Assembly: GCF_012275535.1 (NCBI RefSeq)
Contig: NZ_JAAVTK010000005.1
Location: forward strand, 124,001-188,000
Direction: 5' to 3'
Length of the DNA: 64,000 bases
From: Hymenobacter artigasi
Lineage (GTDB): Bacteria; Bacteroidota; Bacteroidia; Cytophagales; Hymenobacteraceae
The notes beneath the pieces are model-generated. The model made no database searches and was not told where the DNA came from. It saw nothing but the letters and a program-made list of their open reading frames with translations. A program made the translations under genes and the position numbers. Positions 54,450 to 64,000 of this stretch are shown in pieces; positions within the stretch are counted from its first letter, which is position 1, and each line of letters starts with the position of its first letter.

Positions 54450-55688
54450 ATGAGCCCTTTCGAAAACGTCCGCGAAGCCTTCCGCTCCATCCGCGCCAAC
54501 CTGCTACGCACCATTCTCACGGCCCTTATTCTCAGTATTGGGCTGTTTGCGCTGGTGGGCATCCTCACGGGCATCGACGCGATGAAGAATTCGCTGTCGG
54601 AAACCTTTGCCAGCCTCGGGGCCAACTCCTTCGAGCTGCATGCTAAGGGCTACAGCAACCGGGGCCGGCGCGGCGGCGTGCAGGCCAGGCAGTACCCGCC
54701 CATTAGCTTCCTGCAAGCCAAGCAGTATAAAAAGGCTATGGGCGACGATGCCCAGGTTGGCGTGTCGGCCTTCATTGCCGGGGCCGTGGAAATGAAAGCC
54801 AACGGCACCAAAACCAACCCCAACATGCAGGTGGTGGCCGGCGACGAAAATTACCTGCGAATAGAAGGCTACAACCTGGCCAATGGCCGCACCTTCTCGC
54901 AGGCCGAGCTCAACAGCGGGGCCAATGTGATGATAGTGGGCGACGAAATCCGCTCCAAGCTGTTCCCGAAGCAGAGCGCGGTGGGCAAGTACGTGGCCGC
55001 CCTGGGCCGCCGCTTCCTGATAGTGGGCCTGCTCGAAAAAAGCGGCAGCGGGGCCGGTGGGGGCGGGTCCGACCGCGTGGCGCTGCTGCCCCTCGAAACC
55101 GGCAACCAGATGCCCCGCCAGCGCGCCCTCACCTACGACGTGAAAACGGCCACCGCCGAGCACAGCACCCTCAACTTCGTCATGGGCCAGGCTACCGGCA
55201 TCATGCGCGCCGTGCGGCACGACAAGCTGGGCCAGGAAGAAAGCTTCGTGGTCGAAAGCAGCGAGTCGCTGGCCAATGACCTGGATTCCATTTCGGGTAA
55301 GATGAAAGCCGGCGGCAGCATTATTGCCTTCGTCACGCTGCTTGGGGCCAGCATCGCCCTCATGAACATCATGCTGGTGTCGGTGACGGAGCGGACCCGT
55401 GAAATCGGTATCCGCAAGGCGCTGGGCGCGACGGCCCGCCAAATCCGGTTTCAGTTTCTGATGGAAGCCATTGTGATTTGCCTCATGGGCGGGGGCATGG
55501 GTATTCTGCTCGGCGTGCTCGGCGGTAACCTGGTGGCCAAGTTCGTGGGCTCGGGCTCCTTCCTCGTGCCGTGGGGCTGGATGGCGGCGGGCCTGGTTAT
55601 CTGTGTGGGCGTGGGCATGGCCTCGGGCTACTACCCCGCCAGCAAAGCCGCCGCGTTGGACCCGATTGATTCGCTGCGCTACGAATAG
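54450..55688 (+). CDS. MacB-type ABC transporter permease
   Basis: A 412-residue protein with the MacB layout: membrane helix 1 (about 22-42, TILTALILSIGLFALVGILT), a periplasmic MacB-PCD domain (about 50-280), and three further helices (about 290-312, 335-365, 375-395) with the FtsX signature MLVSVTERTREIGIRKALGA. The tail PASKAAALDPIDSLRYE is the classic family end. These permeases work with an ATPase and often a membrane-fusion protein to expel peptides or other ligands, or transmit force. The start at 54450 is chosen because the frame upstream reads through the palindrome. No ATPase is adjacent. Confidence 0.9.
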   Translation: MSPFENVREAFRSIRANLLRTILTALILSIGLFALVGILTGIDAMKNSLSETFASLGANSFELHAKGYSNRGRRGGVQARQYPPISFLQAKQYKKAMGDDAQVGVSAFIAGAVEMKANGTKTNPNMQVVAGDENYLRIEGYNLANGRTFSQAELNSGANVMIVGDEIRSKLFPKQSAVGKYVAALGRRFLIVGLLEKSGSGAGGGGSDRVALLPLETGNQMPRQRALTYDVKTATAEHSTLNFVMGQATGIMRAVRHDKLGQEESFVVESSESLANDLDSISGKMKAGGSIIAFVTLLGASIALMNIMLVSVTERTREIGIRKALGATARQIRFQFLMEAIVICLMGGGMGILLGVLGGNLVAKFVGSGSFLVPWGWMAAGLVICVGVGMASGYYPASKAAALDPIDSLRYE

Positions 55689-55726
55689 TCAAAACGCAAA
55701 GCGGGGCTGCTAAGCGGCTTTTTTTA

Positions 55727-55752
55727 TACATTTGCACAACTACTCATTTGTG
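55727..55752 (+). promoter_or_regulatory. Promoter and possible operator of the XRE-type gene
   Basis: TACATTTG (55727-55734) is a TAnnTTTG box 26 bases before the ATG at 55760. An inverted repeat CACAA (55735-55739) / TTGTG (55748-55752) lies just downstream, overlapping the expected start of transcription; a helix-turn-helix protein could bind there to repress its own gene. Confidence 0.55.
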
Positions 55753-55759
55753 TAAGTGT

Positions 55760-56596
55760 ATGGCTGTGCCCGTTTCTGTCCCTATCGACCAGCGCTTTGC
55801 GCAACTCATTCAGCAGTTTGGGTTAACCAAAAACAGCTTTGCCATCTCCTTGGGCAAGACGGCCAGCGTGGTGCAACACCTCATCGATGGGCGCAACAAA
55901 CCCGGTTACGACCTGCTGTGTAAGGTGTTTGAGATTTATCCAAATGTGTCCAGAGACTGGCTGTTGCTGGGCCGTGGGCCGATGCTGGTGAGCGGAGAGC
56001 ACGCGCCAAAAGCAGTGGCACCACCAGCAGCTCCCACGCCGGAAGCCGCGTTCGAACCCATTGATTTATCCGATGTAGAGGTGCATGGGGCGCGGCGTTC
56101 CGGGCCGGGCGTGGCTGGTTCCCGGCTTCAGCCAGCCGAAATAGCGGCTACGCTGGCATTGGCTGCTGCCGCCAATCAGCCGGTGCGCGCCAATGGAGCC
56201 TCCGCTCCCAATGAGGCCGAAGTGCCCCAGCCCGCGCCAATTCCCGCCGCGCCCGCCGTGGCAGTAACTCCCGTGGCAACTCATGTTGCTGCCACTGTCG
56301 AAGCGCCCGTTGCGCCCGTTGCGCCCGCTGCTCCGGCCCCAGCAGCCCCAGGTGCCCCCCTGATTCAGGAGCCGGTACCAGCGTTGGCGGTTCCGCAGCC
56401 CACGCCTGCACCAGCCCCGGTAGTACCCGCGCCGGCTCCCAGCGCACCCGCACCCGAAGTTTATGTGGCGGCGGCATTGCATGCGCAACATTTACAGCAC
56501 CAGCTGGCCCTCGCCGAAATGCGCAACCAGCACCTGCTGGAGCAGCAAAACATGCTGCGCGAAATGCTAGCCATGGCCCGGCAAAGCATGGTCTAG
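55760..56596 (+). CDS. XRE-type helix-turn-helix protein with Ala/Pro linker
   Basis: A 278-residue protein. Residues about 8-70 form an XRE-like DNA-binding domain (FAQLIQQFGLTKNSFAISLGKTASVVQHLI, ending WLLLGRGPM). Residues 90-225 are a low-complexity Ala/Pro/Val linker, and the last 50 (LHAQHLQHQLALAEMRNQHLL and on) form a coiled coil for oligomerisation. The N-terminal domain resembles phage-repressor-like regulators of Bacteroidota. The ATG at 55760 follows a promoter box and possible operator. It is monocistronic, with a long palindrome beginning at its stop codon. Targets unknown. Confidence 0.83.
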   Translation: MAVPVSVPIDQRFAQLIQQFGLTKNSFAISLGKTASVVQHLIDGRNKPGYDLLCKVFEIYPNVSRDWLLLGRGPMLVSGEHAPKAVAPPAAPTPEAAFEPIDLSDVEVHGARRSGPGVAGSRLQPAEIAATLALAAAANQPVRANGASAPNEAEVPQPAPIPAAPAVAVTPVATHVAATVEAPVAPVAPAAPAPAAPGAPLIQEPVPALAVPQPTPAPAPVVPAPAPSAPAPEVYVAAALHAQHLQHQLALAEMRNQHLLEQQNMLREMLAMARQSMV

Positions 56597-56597
56597 A

Positions 56598-56785
56598 CCG
56601 CAGATTCTGCCGATTAAACGGATTGAACAGATTTTCACTTAGGCTACTAGAAAACGCCTTTCCGAACACGTAAAACAGCGAGGGCTGCCCAATGGGCAGC
56701 CCTCGCTGTTTTACGTGTTCCAGTTCGTGTTCTTCAAACGGATATCAGAATCTGTTCAATCCGTTTAATCGGCAGAATCTGCGGT
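56598..56785. repeat. Nested palindrome: 36-base arms around a 58-base hairpin
   Basis: Outer arms 56598-56633 and 56750-56785 are exactly complementary; an inner near-perfect hairpin spans 56664-56721 with the core GGGCTGCCC. It fills the whole gap between the convergent XRE-type and mtaB genes. The inner hairpin may be the true terminator with the outer arms from an inserted repeat. Confidence 0.87.
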
Positions 56786-58120
56786 TCAGACGAGAATACC
56801 CATTTCCTCGGCTTCCATCAGCCCGAAGGCATTCACGGCGGTGAGGCGTAGCGGCTTCATTTCACCCACCAGCAGCGGGTCGTATTTCGCCGCCACGCGG
56901 ATGTAGTTGGGCGTGAAGCCCTCCATCTGGCCATTGGTCACATCATCTTCAAACAGCACTTCGGTTTCGAGGCCGAGGTGCTCTTCGTAGAAAAACCGCT
57001 TTTTCTTCTCCGAGAGGCTGCGCAATTGCGTGGTGCGCTCGTGCCGCACCCGGTCTTGCACCCGGCCGGGCAGGGTGGGGGCCAGCGTATCGGCTCGCTC
57101 CGAGTACGGGAAAACGTGCAGGTAGCTAATCGGCAGCTCGTTCAGGAAATTATAGGTGTCCAGAAAGTCCGCGTCCGTTTCGCCGGGAAAGCCCACGATG
57201 ACATCGACCCCGATGCAGGCGTGTGGCATCAACTCCTTGATGCGGGCCACGCGCTGGGCGTAAAGCGCCCGCTTGTAGCGGCGGCGCATGAGGCCCAGAA
57301 TCTTGTCCGAGCCGCTTTGCAGCGGGATGTGGAAGTGCGGCATGAAGCGCGCCGACGCCGCCACCGTGGTCAGAATCTCGTCGGTGAGCAGGTTGGGCTC
57401 GCAGCTGCTGATGCGGAAGCGGCGGATGCCGGCCACAGCATCGAGGGCCTGCACCAGCTGGGTGAAATCTTCGCGGCGCTCGCGCTCGGGGCCCTGAAGG
57501 CCGAAATCGCCGAGGTTCACGCCGGTGAGCACAATTTCCTTCACGCCGGTTTCGGCCAGCTTCTCCACGCGCGCTATCACGCTCGCTACGCTGCCCGAGC
57601 GGCTGCCGCCCCGCGCCAGCGGAATGGTGCAGAACGAGCAGGAATAGTCGCAGCCGTCCTGCACCTTCATAAAGGTGCGGGTGCGGTCGCCGAAGGAGTG
57701 CGCGGCCACAAACTCGGTGGCTTCGGAGATGGGAGAGGCATGCACCGCGCCGGGCTGCCCGGCGGCGGGCTTCTGAAAATCGGCCAGAATATCGACCAGC
57801 ATAAATTTCTCGGCCGCGCCCAGCACGGCGCTCACGCCGGGAATGGCCGCAATTTCCTGCGGCTTGAGCTGGGCGTAGCAGCCCACAATGGCCACAAAGG
57901 CCTCCGGGTTGTGCTTCAGGGCCTGCTGCACCACCTTTCGGCACTTGCGGTCGGCGTGGTCCGTCACCGAGCAGGTATTGATAACGTAGAGGTCGGCCCC
58001 GGCCTCAAAAGGAATTTTCTGGAAGCCCTTTTCCTCAAACTGCCGGCCGATGGCCGACGTTTCGGAGAAGTTCAGCTTGCAGCCGAGGGTGTAAAAAGCA
58101 ACGGATTGGGGGGTAGGCAT
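56786..58120 (-). CDS. mtaB: tRNA (t6A37)-methylthiotransferase MtaB
   Basis: A 444-residue radical-SAM enzyme converting t6A37 to ms2t6A in tRNAs reading ANN codons. UPF0004 domain with FYTLGCKLNFSE, NTCSVTDHAD and GCYAQLK; radical-SAM motif GCDYSCSFCTIPLARGG (CxxxCxxC); TRAM domain in the last 60 residues. The MtaB (YqeV) branch is shown by GCKLNFSET and by the lack of the MiaB extension. A TACCTTTG box lies only 8 bases upstream of the ATG, so the mRNA may have almost no leader. Its stop touches the palindrome at 56785. Confidence 0.95.
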   Translation of the reverse strand: MPTPQSVAFYTLGCKLNFSETSAIGRQFEEKGFQKIPFEAGADLYVINTCSVTDHADRKCRKVVQQALKHNPEAFVAIVGCYAQLKPQEIAAIPGVSAVLGAAEKFMLVDILADFQKPAAGQPGAVHASPISEATEFVAAHSFGDRTRTFMKVQDGCDYSCSFCTIPLARGGSRSGSVASVIARVEKLAETGVKEIVLTGVNLGDFGLQGPERERREDFTQLVQALDAVAGIRRFRISSCEPNLLTDEILTTVAASARFMPHFHIPLQSGSDKILGLMRRRYKRALYAQRVARIKELMPHACIGVDVIVGFPGETDADFLDTYNFLNELPISYLHVFPYSERADTLAPTLPGRVQDRVRHERTTQLRSLSEKKKRFFYEEHLGLETEVLFEDDVTNGQMEGFTPNYIRVAAKYDPLLVGEMKPLRLTAVNAFGLMEAEEMGILV

Positions 58121-58127
58121 AGTCCCG

Positions 58128-58135
58128 CAAAGGTA
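58128..58135 (-). promoter_or_regulatory. Promoter -7 box of mtaB
   Basis: TACCTTTG on the minus strand (58135 to 58128), 8 bases before the ATG at 58120. If used, transcription begins at or very near the start codon. Confidence 0.55.
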
Positions 58136-58150
58136 CGGCCCGGGCGCGTT

Positions 58151-60013
58151 CTACTTGCGCGCAAAGTCTTCCATTGATACCTGCTCCATGGCCTGGCCCA
58201 GCTTCAGCTGGCTGTTGGGGGTGCCACGGTCGCGGTCCATAATGTGGCTGCCCACGTTATCGAAGGTGATGGTGCCCTGCGGCGAAACGGCGCCAAAACC
58301 ATTATTAAAGCAGTAGTATACGAAGGGCGGGTTGTGCGGAGCCAGCAGGTTGCGGCTCCAGACGAAATTTTGAGCCGGTAATTGCAGCTGGTGCAGCAGT
58401 GTAGCGGCTACGTCGGTTTGCGAGCCCAGCGCACTGATTACCCGGCCACGGGCTTCGGGCCGTAGCGCGCCGCCGGCCAGCAGCAGCGGAATCCGGAATT
58501 TATTGGGGCTTTGGTTGGCGGAGTTGCCGGGCTGCTGGTGGCCATGGTCGGCTACCAGCACCAGTAGCGTATGAGCGTACCAGGGCTGTTTCTTGGCCTC
58601 CCGCAGGAATTTGCCCAGCGTGTAATCGGTGTAGTAAACCGAGTTGCGAAACTGCGCTACCTCGCTGGTGCCGGAGAAATGCGGCTTCATGGGCACCTCA
58701 AAAGGCTCGTGGCTGCTGAGGGTGAAGGCCGTGACGAAGAACGGCTGCGGCTGCTTACTTAGGTCGCCCAGAATACGGTCGAAAAGTACCCCGTCGTGCG
58801 CGCCCCATTTCGAGTTCTGGTCGGCCGCTGCAAAATCATTGCGCTCCGTAAACTTCTGATATCCGCCCGCTTGCAGGTAGCTGCGCATGTTGGCGAACGC
58901 CAGCTCGCCTCCGTAGTAGTAGTGCGAGCTGTAGCCCACCGAGGCCAGCGACTGACACAAATGGGGCAGGCGCTCTGTTTTGCGCGGGAACTTGATGATG
59001 CTGGTCGTGGGCTGGTTGGGGTAGCCCGAAAGCAGCGAAACCAGCCCTTTCTGGCTGCGGTCGCCGGCCGCGAAAATGTTGTTGAACTGAATACCAGTCC
59101 GGGCCAGGCTGTCGAGGTTGGGCGTCACGCCCTTCTCGCCGCCCACGCTGCCTACAAACTTAGAAGTGAAGCTTTCGAGGATGATAAACAGCACGTTGGG
59201 CCGGGGCTCGCTCAGCACCAGCGCCGACGAATCGGGCGGGGCCGGGGCACCCACCGCCAGCGGGTACAGGCCCGCCACCAGGCGGCGCGCCGTGCTGTCG
59301 GGCATGAAGGGCTTGATGGGCTTCTCGGCCGCGCGCAGTACCAGCGCACTTATCATATTCCAAGGCGCATTGAGGGCCGCGTGGTTGGCAAAGGCAATGC
59401 TGGAAAAATAGACGTCGCTCTGGTTCACCGGAATCTGCTGGGTGCCTCCCCGCAGCGGTACCACCAGCAGCGCGGCGTAGAGCAGGCTGGCCAGGGCCGC
59501 CCGGCCCCGCCCAAACCACGCGGGTAGCGGCACCAGCCGCCCTATCACTACCTTATATAAGAAGGTGCCCACACCCAGCAGGCCCAGCAGCAGCGCCAGC
59601 AGCAGGCCAATGGGTGCACTGCCCGCCGAAGCCGCCATTTCCTGCGGCGAGTTCAGGTATTGGAGGGGCGTATCGTCGAGCCGGAAACCCCACACGCGGT
59701 ACAGCTCCAGGTCGGCCGTAACCAGCACGGCCAGCACAAGGCCGATAACGGCCGAATACCCCGTTATCAGCCGCTGCAAAGGAAAACGGGGCAGCAGACT
59801 GCCAATCACAAACAATAGGAACGGAATCAGGCAGACGTAGGCCGCAGCCGAAGCGTCCAGCCGCAGGCCGTGCCCCATACTTCCCAATACCTCCGCCACC
59901 GACAGTTGAGCCGTGGCCTTGTATTGGTACCCCAGAAACAAGCCCCGGCACAGCTCAAAAAATACCAGCCAGAAAAAAAAGTAGCGCGGCTGGAACGCAA
60001 AGCGGTTTTTCAC
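58151..60013 (-). CDS. LtaS-like sulfatase-fold transferase
   Basis: A 620-residue inner-membrane enzyme of the LTA-synthase/phosphoglycerol-transferase family. Five membrane helices in the first 190 residues precede an external sulfatase domain with VLFIILESFTSKFVG (metal Glu), the nucleophile region GDRSQKGLVSLLSGYP and VADHGHQQP (Asp-His). In Gram-negatives these enzymes usually move phosphoethanolamine or glycerol-phosphate onto lipid A or glycans; the exact donor is unknown. A TATCTTTA box (60025 to 60018, minus strand) just before the ATG may be its promoter. It is 30 bases upstream of mtaB on the same strand. Confidence 0.9.
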   Translation of the reverse strand: MKNRFAFQPRYFFFWLVFFELCRGLFLGYQYKATAQLSVAEVLGSMGHGLRLDASAAAYVCLIPFLLFVIGSLLPRFPLQRLITGYSAVIGLVLAVLVTADLELYRVWGFRLDDTPLQYLNSPQEMAASAGSAPIGLLLALLLGLLGVGTFLYKVVIGRLVPLPAWFGRGRAALASLLYAALLVVPLRGGTQQIPVNQSDVYFSSIAFANHAALNAPWNMISALVLRAAEKPIKPFMPDSTARRLVAGLYPLAVGAPAPPDSSALVLSEPRPNVLFIILESFTSKFVGSVGGEKGVTPNLDSLARTGIQFNNIFAAGDRSQKGLVSLLSGYPNQPTTSIIKFPRKTERLPHLCQSLASVGYSSHYYYGGELAFANMRSYLQAGGYQKFTERNDFAAADQNSKWGAHDGVLFDRILGDLSKQPQPFFVTAFTLSSHEPFEVPMKPHFSGTSEVAQFRNSVYYTDYTLGKFLREAKKQPWYAHTLLVLVADHGHQQPGNSANQSPNKFRIPLLLAGGALRPEARGRVISALGSQTDVAATLLHQLQLPAQNFVWSRNLLAPHNPPFVYYCFNNGFGAVSPQGTITFDNVGSHIMDRDRGTPNSQLKLGQAMEQVSMEDFARK

Positions 60014-60171
60014 GCCCTAAAGATAGAGCCCGCCGATACGCCCCAAAACATTGAGCCGTAATCGGCTTTGTCTTTATGAAGACCGAATTTTAAAAATTAG
60101 GTTAAAAAAAGAAGCCTGTTGTCGTGAAAAAGGGAGTGTATTTGAGAAAAAGGCTCAATAATTTAGGGTGG

Positions 60172-60205
60172 TTTGCTAAGAATTGTGATTCATGATTTAT
60201 CTTTG
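60172..60205 (+). promoter_or_regulatory. Promoter of glnN
   Basis: TTTG at 60172-60175 and TATCTTTG at 60198-60205, spaced by 22 bases, resemble the Bacteroidota promoter. It lies 57 bases before the ATG at 60262. Confidence 0.65.
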
Positions 60206-60261
60206 CCCCCAGAATACGAACTCATCCGCCTCACTATTTTCCCGTTTGGTAGTCAATTCCT

Positions 60262-62451
<2,190 letters not shown>

Positions 62452-62515
62452 TTCGTCAGCGGACGGAATCGGGTCCGGTGTTGGGTGGGAATTCTCGCCG
62501 CGCCCCGGTTTTGAA

Positions 62516-62546
62516 AGAGCCATCTCGGGTGAGGTGGCTTTTTTTG
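62516..62546 (+). terminator. Terminator of glnN
   Basis: Stem AGCCATCTC (62518-62526) with GAGGTGGCT (62531-62539), allowing one G-T pair, then seven T. It lies 65 bases after the glnN stop. Confidence 0.82.
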
Positions 62547-62578
62547 GTGAACGGCCGCAATCGTTTGCAGTCCCGACT

Positions 62579-63160
62579 TTAGCCGTCTGATTCCGAAATC
62601 TTATCTGCCCGGTGTATTTTGGGCGTTTTTGGGACTTTAGGAGCAGGGGCGGCCAGTAGGAGGGGCAGGCGGGGCGTTTTCGCGTCGTCGGCGTCGTTGG
62701 CCAGCACCTCGGCGCTGCTGCCGGGGTCAGGTACCAGCATTTTCCAGGTGGCACTGCGCAGCTCGTCGAGCTTGTCCAGCGCTTCGCTGATGGTGGGATT
62801 GGCCTTCAGCTTGTCAAATAAGCCGCTTTTGTTGCCCACGGTGATTAGCTTTTCAATGACAAAGGGCAGCACCCAGCCCACCACGTTAGACGCCAGCGCC
62901 CCGCGCAGGCCCAGGCGCAGCAGCAGGCGCACGGTCATCTGCTCGATGAGCAGGACGCGGGCGGCGGGCAGCGCTTTATCGGCCAGGAAATCGGCCACCA
63001 GCTTGAGGTTGCCTTTTTCTACTTCGGCGCGCAGCACGTCCTGCACGCTATCTAGGGCGCGGGCGGCCAGCTGGCGAAACAAGCGGCCGGTTTGCCAGGC
63101 CGCCAGGCCAGTGAGGCGGGCGGCCCCGAGTATAGCAGGCAGGAAGCGCGGTTTTTTCAT
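62579..63160 (-). CDS. Hypothetical helical membrane-associated protein
   Basis: A 193-residue protein I do not recognise. Helical throughout: a basic N-terminal region, amphipathic helices from 20 to 70, a hydrophobic stretch (about 75-115, LLRLGLRGALASNVVGWVLP) that could be a membrane hairpin, and a disordered C-terminal 50 residues rich in Pro, Ala and Lys. It lies between convergent glnN and the divergent 63351 gene. Third-position G/C bias supports coding. The gap 63161-63350 should hold its promoter. Confidence 0.7.
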   Translation of the reverse strand: MKKPRFLPAILGAARLTGLAAWQTGRLFRQLAARALDSVQDVLRAEVEKGNLKLVADFLADKALPAARVLLIEQMTVRLLLRLGLRGALASNVVGWVLPFVIEKLITVGNKSGLFDKLKANPTISEALDKLDELRSATWKMLVPDPGSSAEVLANDADDAKTPRLPLLLAAPAPKVPKTPKIHRADKISESDG

Positions 63161-63350
63161 GATTTGATAACGAAATAGTGGGCCTGGGTGCCTTGCACAA
63201 GGAACGCAGCAATGCTCAAATGGGTTAGGAGCGCGGGTGAGTAGTGATGGGAGAGGACAACGGAAAATTTGAAATTATCGCTAATTTCTATTGCACCTTT
63301 AACCCCCCACCTATTAATTTTCTGCCCAAGAGAGGTGTTTTTTCTTCTGT

Positions 63351-63716
63351 ATGTCTGATTTGCTGCTGGATATAAACTTACAACATCTGCCGGATGACTA
63401 TCTGGGGGGCGAATGGCGGGTAGCCAGTCGGGTGCTGAACCGCAACGACCCCGGCAGCCCGCTGGCCCTGGCCGAGCAGCTGGCGCTCATGCCGGGCCAC
63501 TTGGAAACCACGCCCGCGCCGCCCGGCCCCGGCCAGACCGGCAATTGGGCCGTGCTGCGCGACGAGCTCATGAACCGGCCGTATCTCAACTTCGAGCTGC
63601 CCAACGAGGCCACGCGTGCCCTGGTCACGCGCATGCGCCGCTCGGCCGATGGCTTGCATAGCCAGCTGAACCTGTACTTTGCGTCGGGTATGGAAATGCA
63701 GCTCGACCGCGCCTAG
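63351..63716 (+). CDS. Hypothetical protein
   Basis: A 121-residue soluble protein with no recognised domain. It starts LLLDINLQHLPDDYLGGEWRV, has a Pro/Gly-rich centre (about 45-65) and a helical end with TRALVTRMRRSADGLHSQLN. No signal peptide or membrane segment. It is 35 bases before a PAS-domain sensor gene on the same strand, so a role in that signalling pathway is possible by position only. Codon bias supports a real gene. Confidence 0.65.
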   Translation: MSDLLLDINLQHLPDDYLGGEWRVASRVLNRNDPGSPLALAEQLALMPGHLETTPAPPGPGQTGNWAVLRDELMNRPYLNFELPNEATRALVTRMRRSADGLHSQLNLYFASGMEMQLDRA

Positions 63717-63751
63717 TATTTTCTCATTTTGGTTTTTAAGCTTCTCTACTC

Positions 63752-64000
63752 GTGAGCACTCCGCAAGCAGTTACCCCATTGCCCGCCATCGCCCAAAACG
63801 GGCTGGTTGGGCCCGAGCAGTTCACCTTTTTGGCTGATGTGATTCCGCAGCTGGTCTGGATTACCGACCAGAATGGGTTTCATACCTATTTTAATCAGCG
63901 CTGGACGGCCTTTACGGGCTACGTATTGGCCGACAGCGTGGGGCCGGATATGTGGAACAACCTGCTGCACCCCGATGACCGCGCCCGCGCCCGGGAGGTG
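63752..64000 (+). CDS. PAS-domain sensor protein, partial (5' end)
   Basis: The first 83 residues of a protein cut by the window edge. From the GTG at 63752 it reads a short leader then a PAS fold: FLADVIPQLVWITDQNGFHT (about 27-46), FNQRWTAFTGY, and WNNLLHPDDRARAREV. The HPDD segment is the standard PAS S-box end. Such N-termini most often belong to histidine kinases or other signalling proteins, but the output domain lies outside the window. The GTG start is inferred since no ATG precedes the domain in frame. Confidence 0.85.
   Translation, partial: MSTPQAVTPLPAIAQNGLVGPEQFTFLADVIPQLVWITDQNGFHTYFNQRWTAFTGYVLADSVGPDMWNNLLHPDDRARAREV

Overview
The window is a piece of a GC-rich (about 60 percent or more) Bacteroidota chromosome, most likely Hymenobacter or a close relative in the Cytophagales. 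Evidence: TAnnTTTG-type promoter boxes before many genes; a GroEL ending in Gly-Gly-Met repeats; Bacteroidota-type LptE, DUF4159, DUF6992-like and putative-porin families; the gene order miaB - sigma54 activator - lptE - TPR protein - secG - groES - groEL; and a bacteriophytochrome operon. The genus is an inference from protein style; no rRNA is present.

Positions 1-7430 are accessory DNA with its left end outside the window. A rightward block (1112-4379) holds small unknown proteins, a DUF3846-like protein, a 243-residue protein, a RecE/DUF3799-like PD-(D/E)XK exonuclease and a two-repeat YegP protein. A leftward block (6859-4496) holds a secreted or anchored staphylococcal-nuclease homologue, a Bacteroidota family protein of unknown function with its own terminator, and two tandem paralogues that start MALTxYQxQxKRRMK. 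A SLOG-fold protein, a parS-like 16-mer at 938-953 and a cluster of TGTCCCC(T) boxes lie at its edges. The block abuts the 3' end of a tRNA-Asp gene, the usual place for an integrated element. No integrase is visible inside the window.

From 7.5 kb on the content is chromosomal: accA, an MBL hydrolase, a patatin and an acyltransferase (7.8-11.4 kb); a heme oxygenase - bacteriophytochrome - response regulator - hybrid kinase operon (16.1-11.5 kb, minus strand); a Crp-like regulator, a membrane protein and rtcB (17-20 kb); a single AT-rich membrane-protein gene at 20.2 kb that looks foreign; rsmE, pckA, an AraC regulator and a POT peptide transporter (20.7-26 kb); a complete IS630-type element (26.3-27.5 kb); and the groEL/groES - secG - TPR - lptE - sigma54 activator - hicBA - miaB cluster (27.6-36.1 kb), where hicAB looks like an insertion into a conserved gene order.

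The right half holds pabB, a large TPR protein, a zinc-ribbon protein with Nif3, a SMUG2-like glycosylase, lpxK, a putative porin, miaE, fahA, an Mrp/NifU pair, a GH2 glycosidase, a PAP2 phosphatase, a secreted family often mislabelled asparagine synthetase B, a MacB-type permease, an XRE-type regulator, mtaB, an LtaS-like sulfatase-fold enzyme, type III glutamine synthetase and the start of a PAS-domain sensor.

A recurring theme is long palindromes of several unrelated families (at about 8.8, 11.4, 26.2, 32.7, 36.2, 47.8, 54.3 and 56.7 kb). Most sit just past stop codons. One supplies the stop codon of pabB, one encodes most of the LptE signal peptide, and one was the target of the IS630 insertion.
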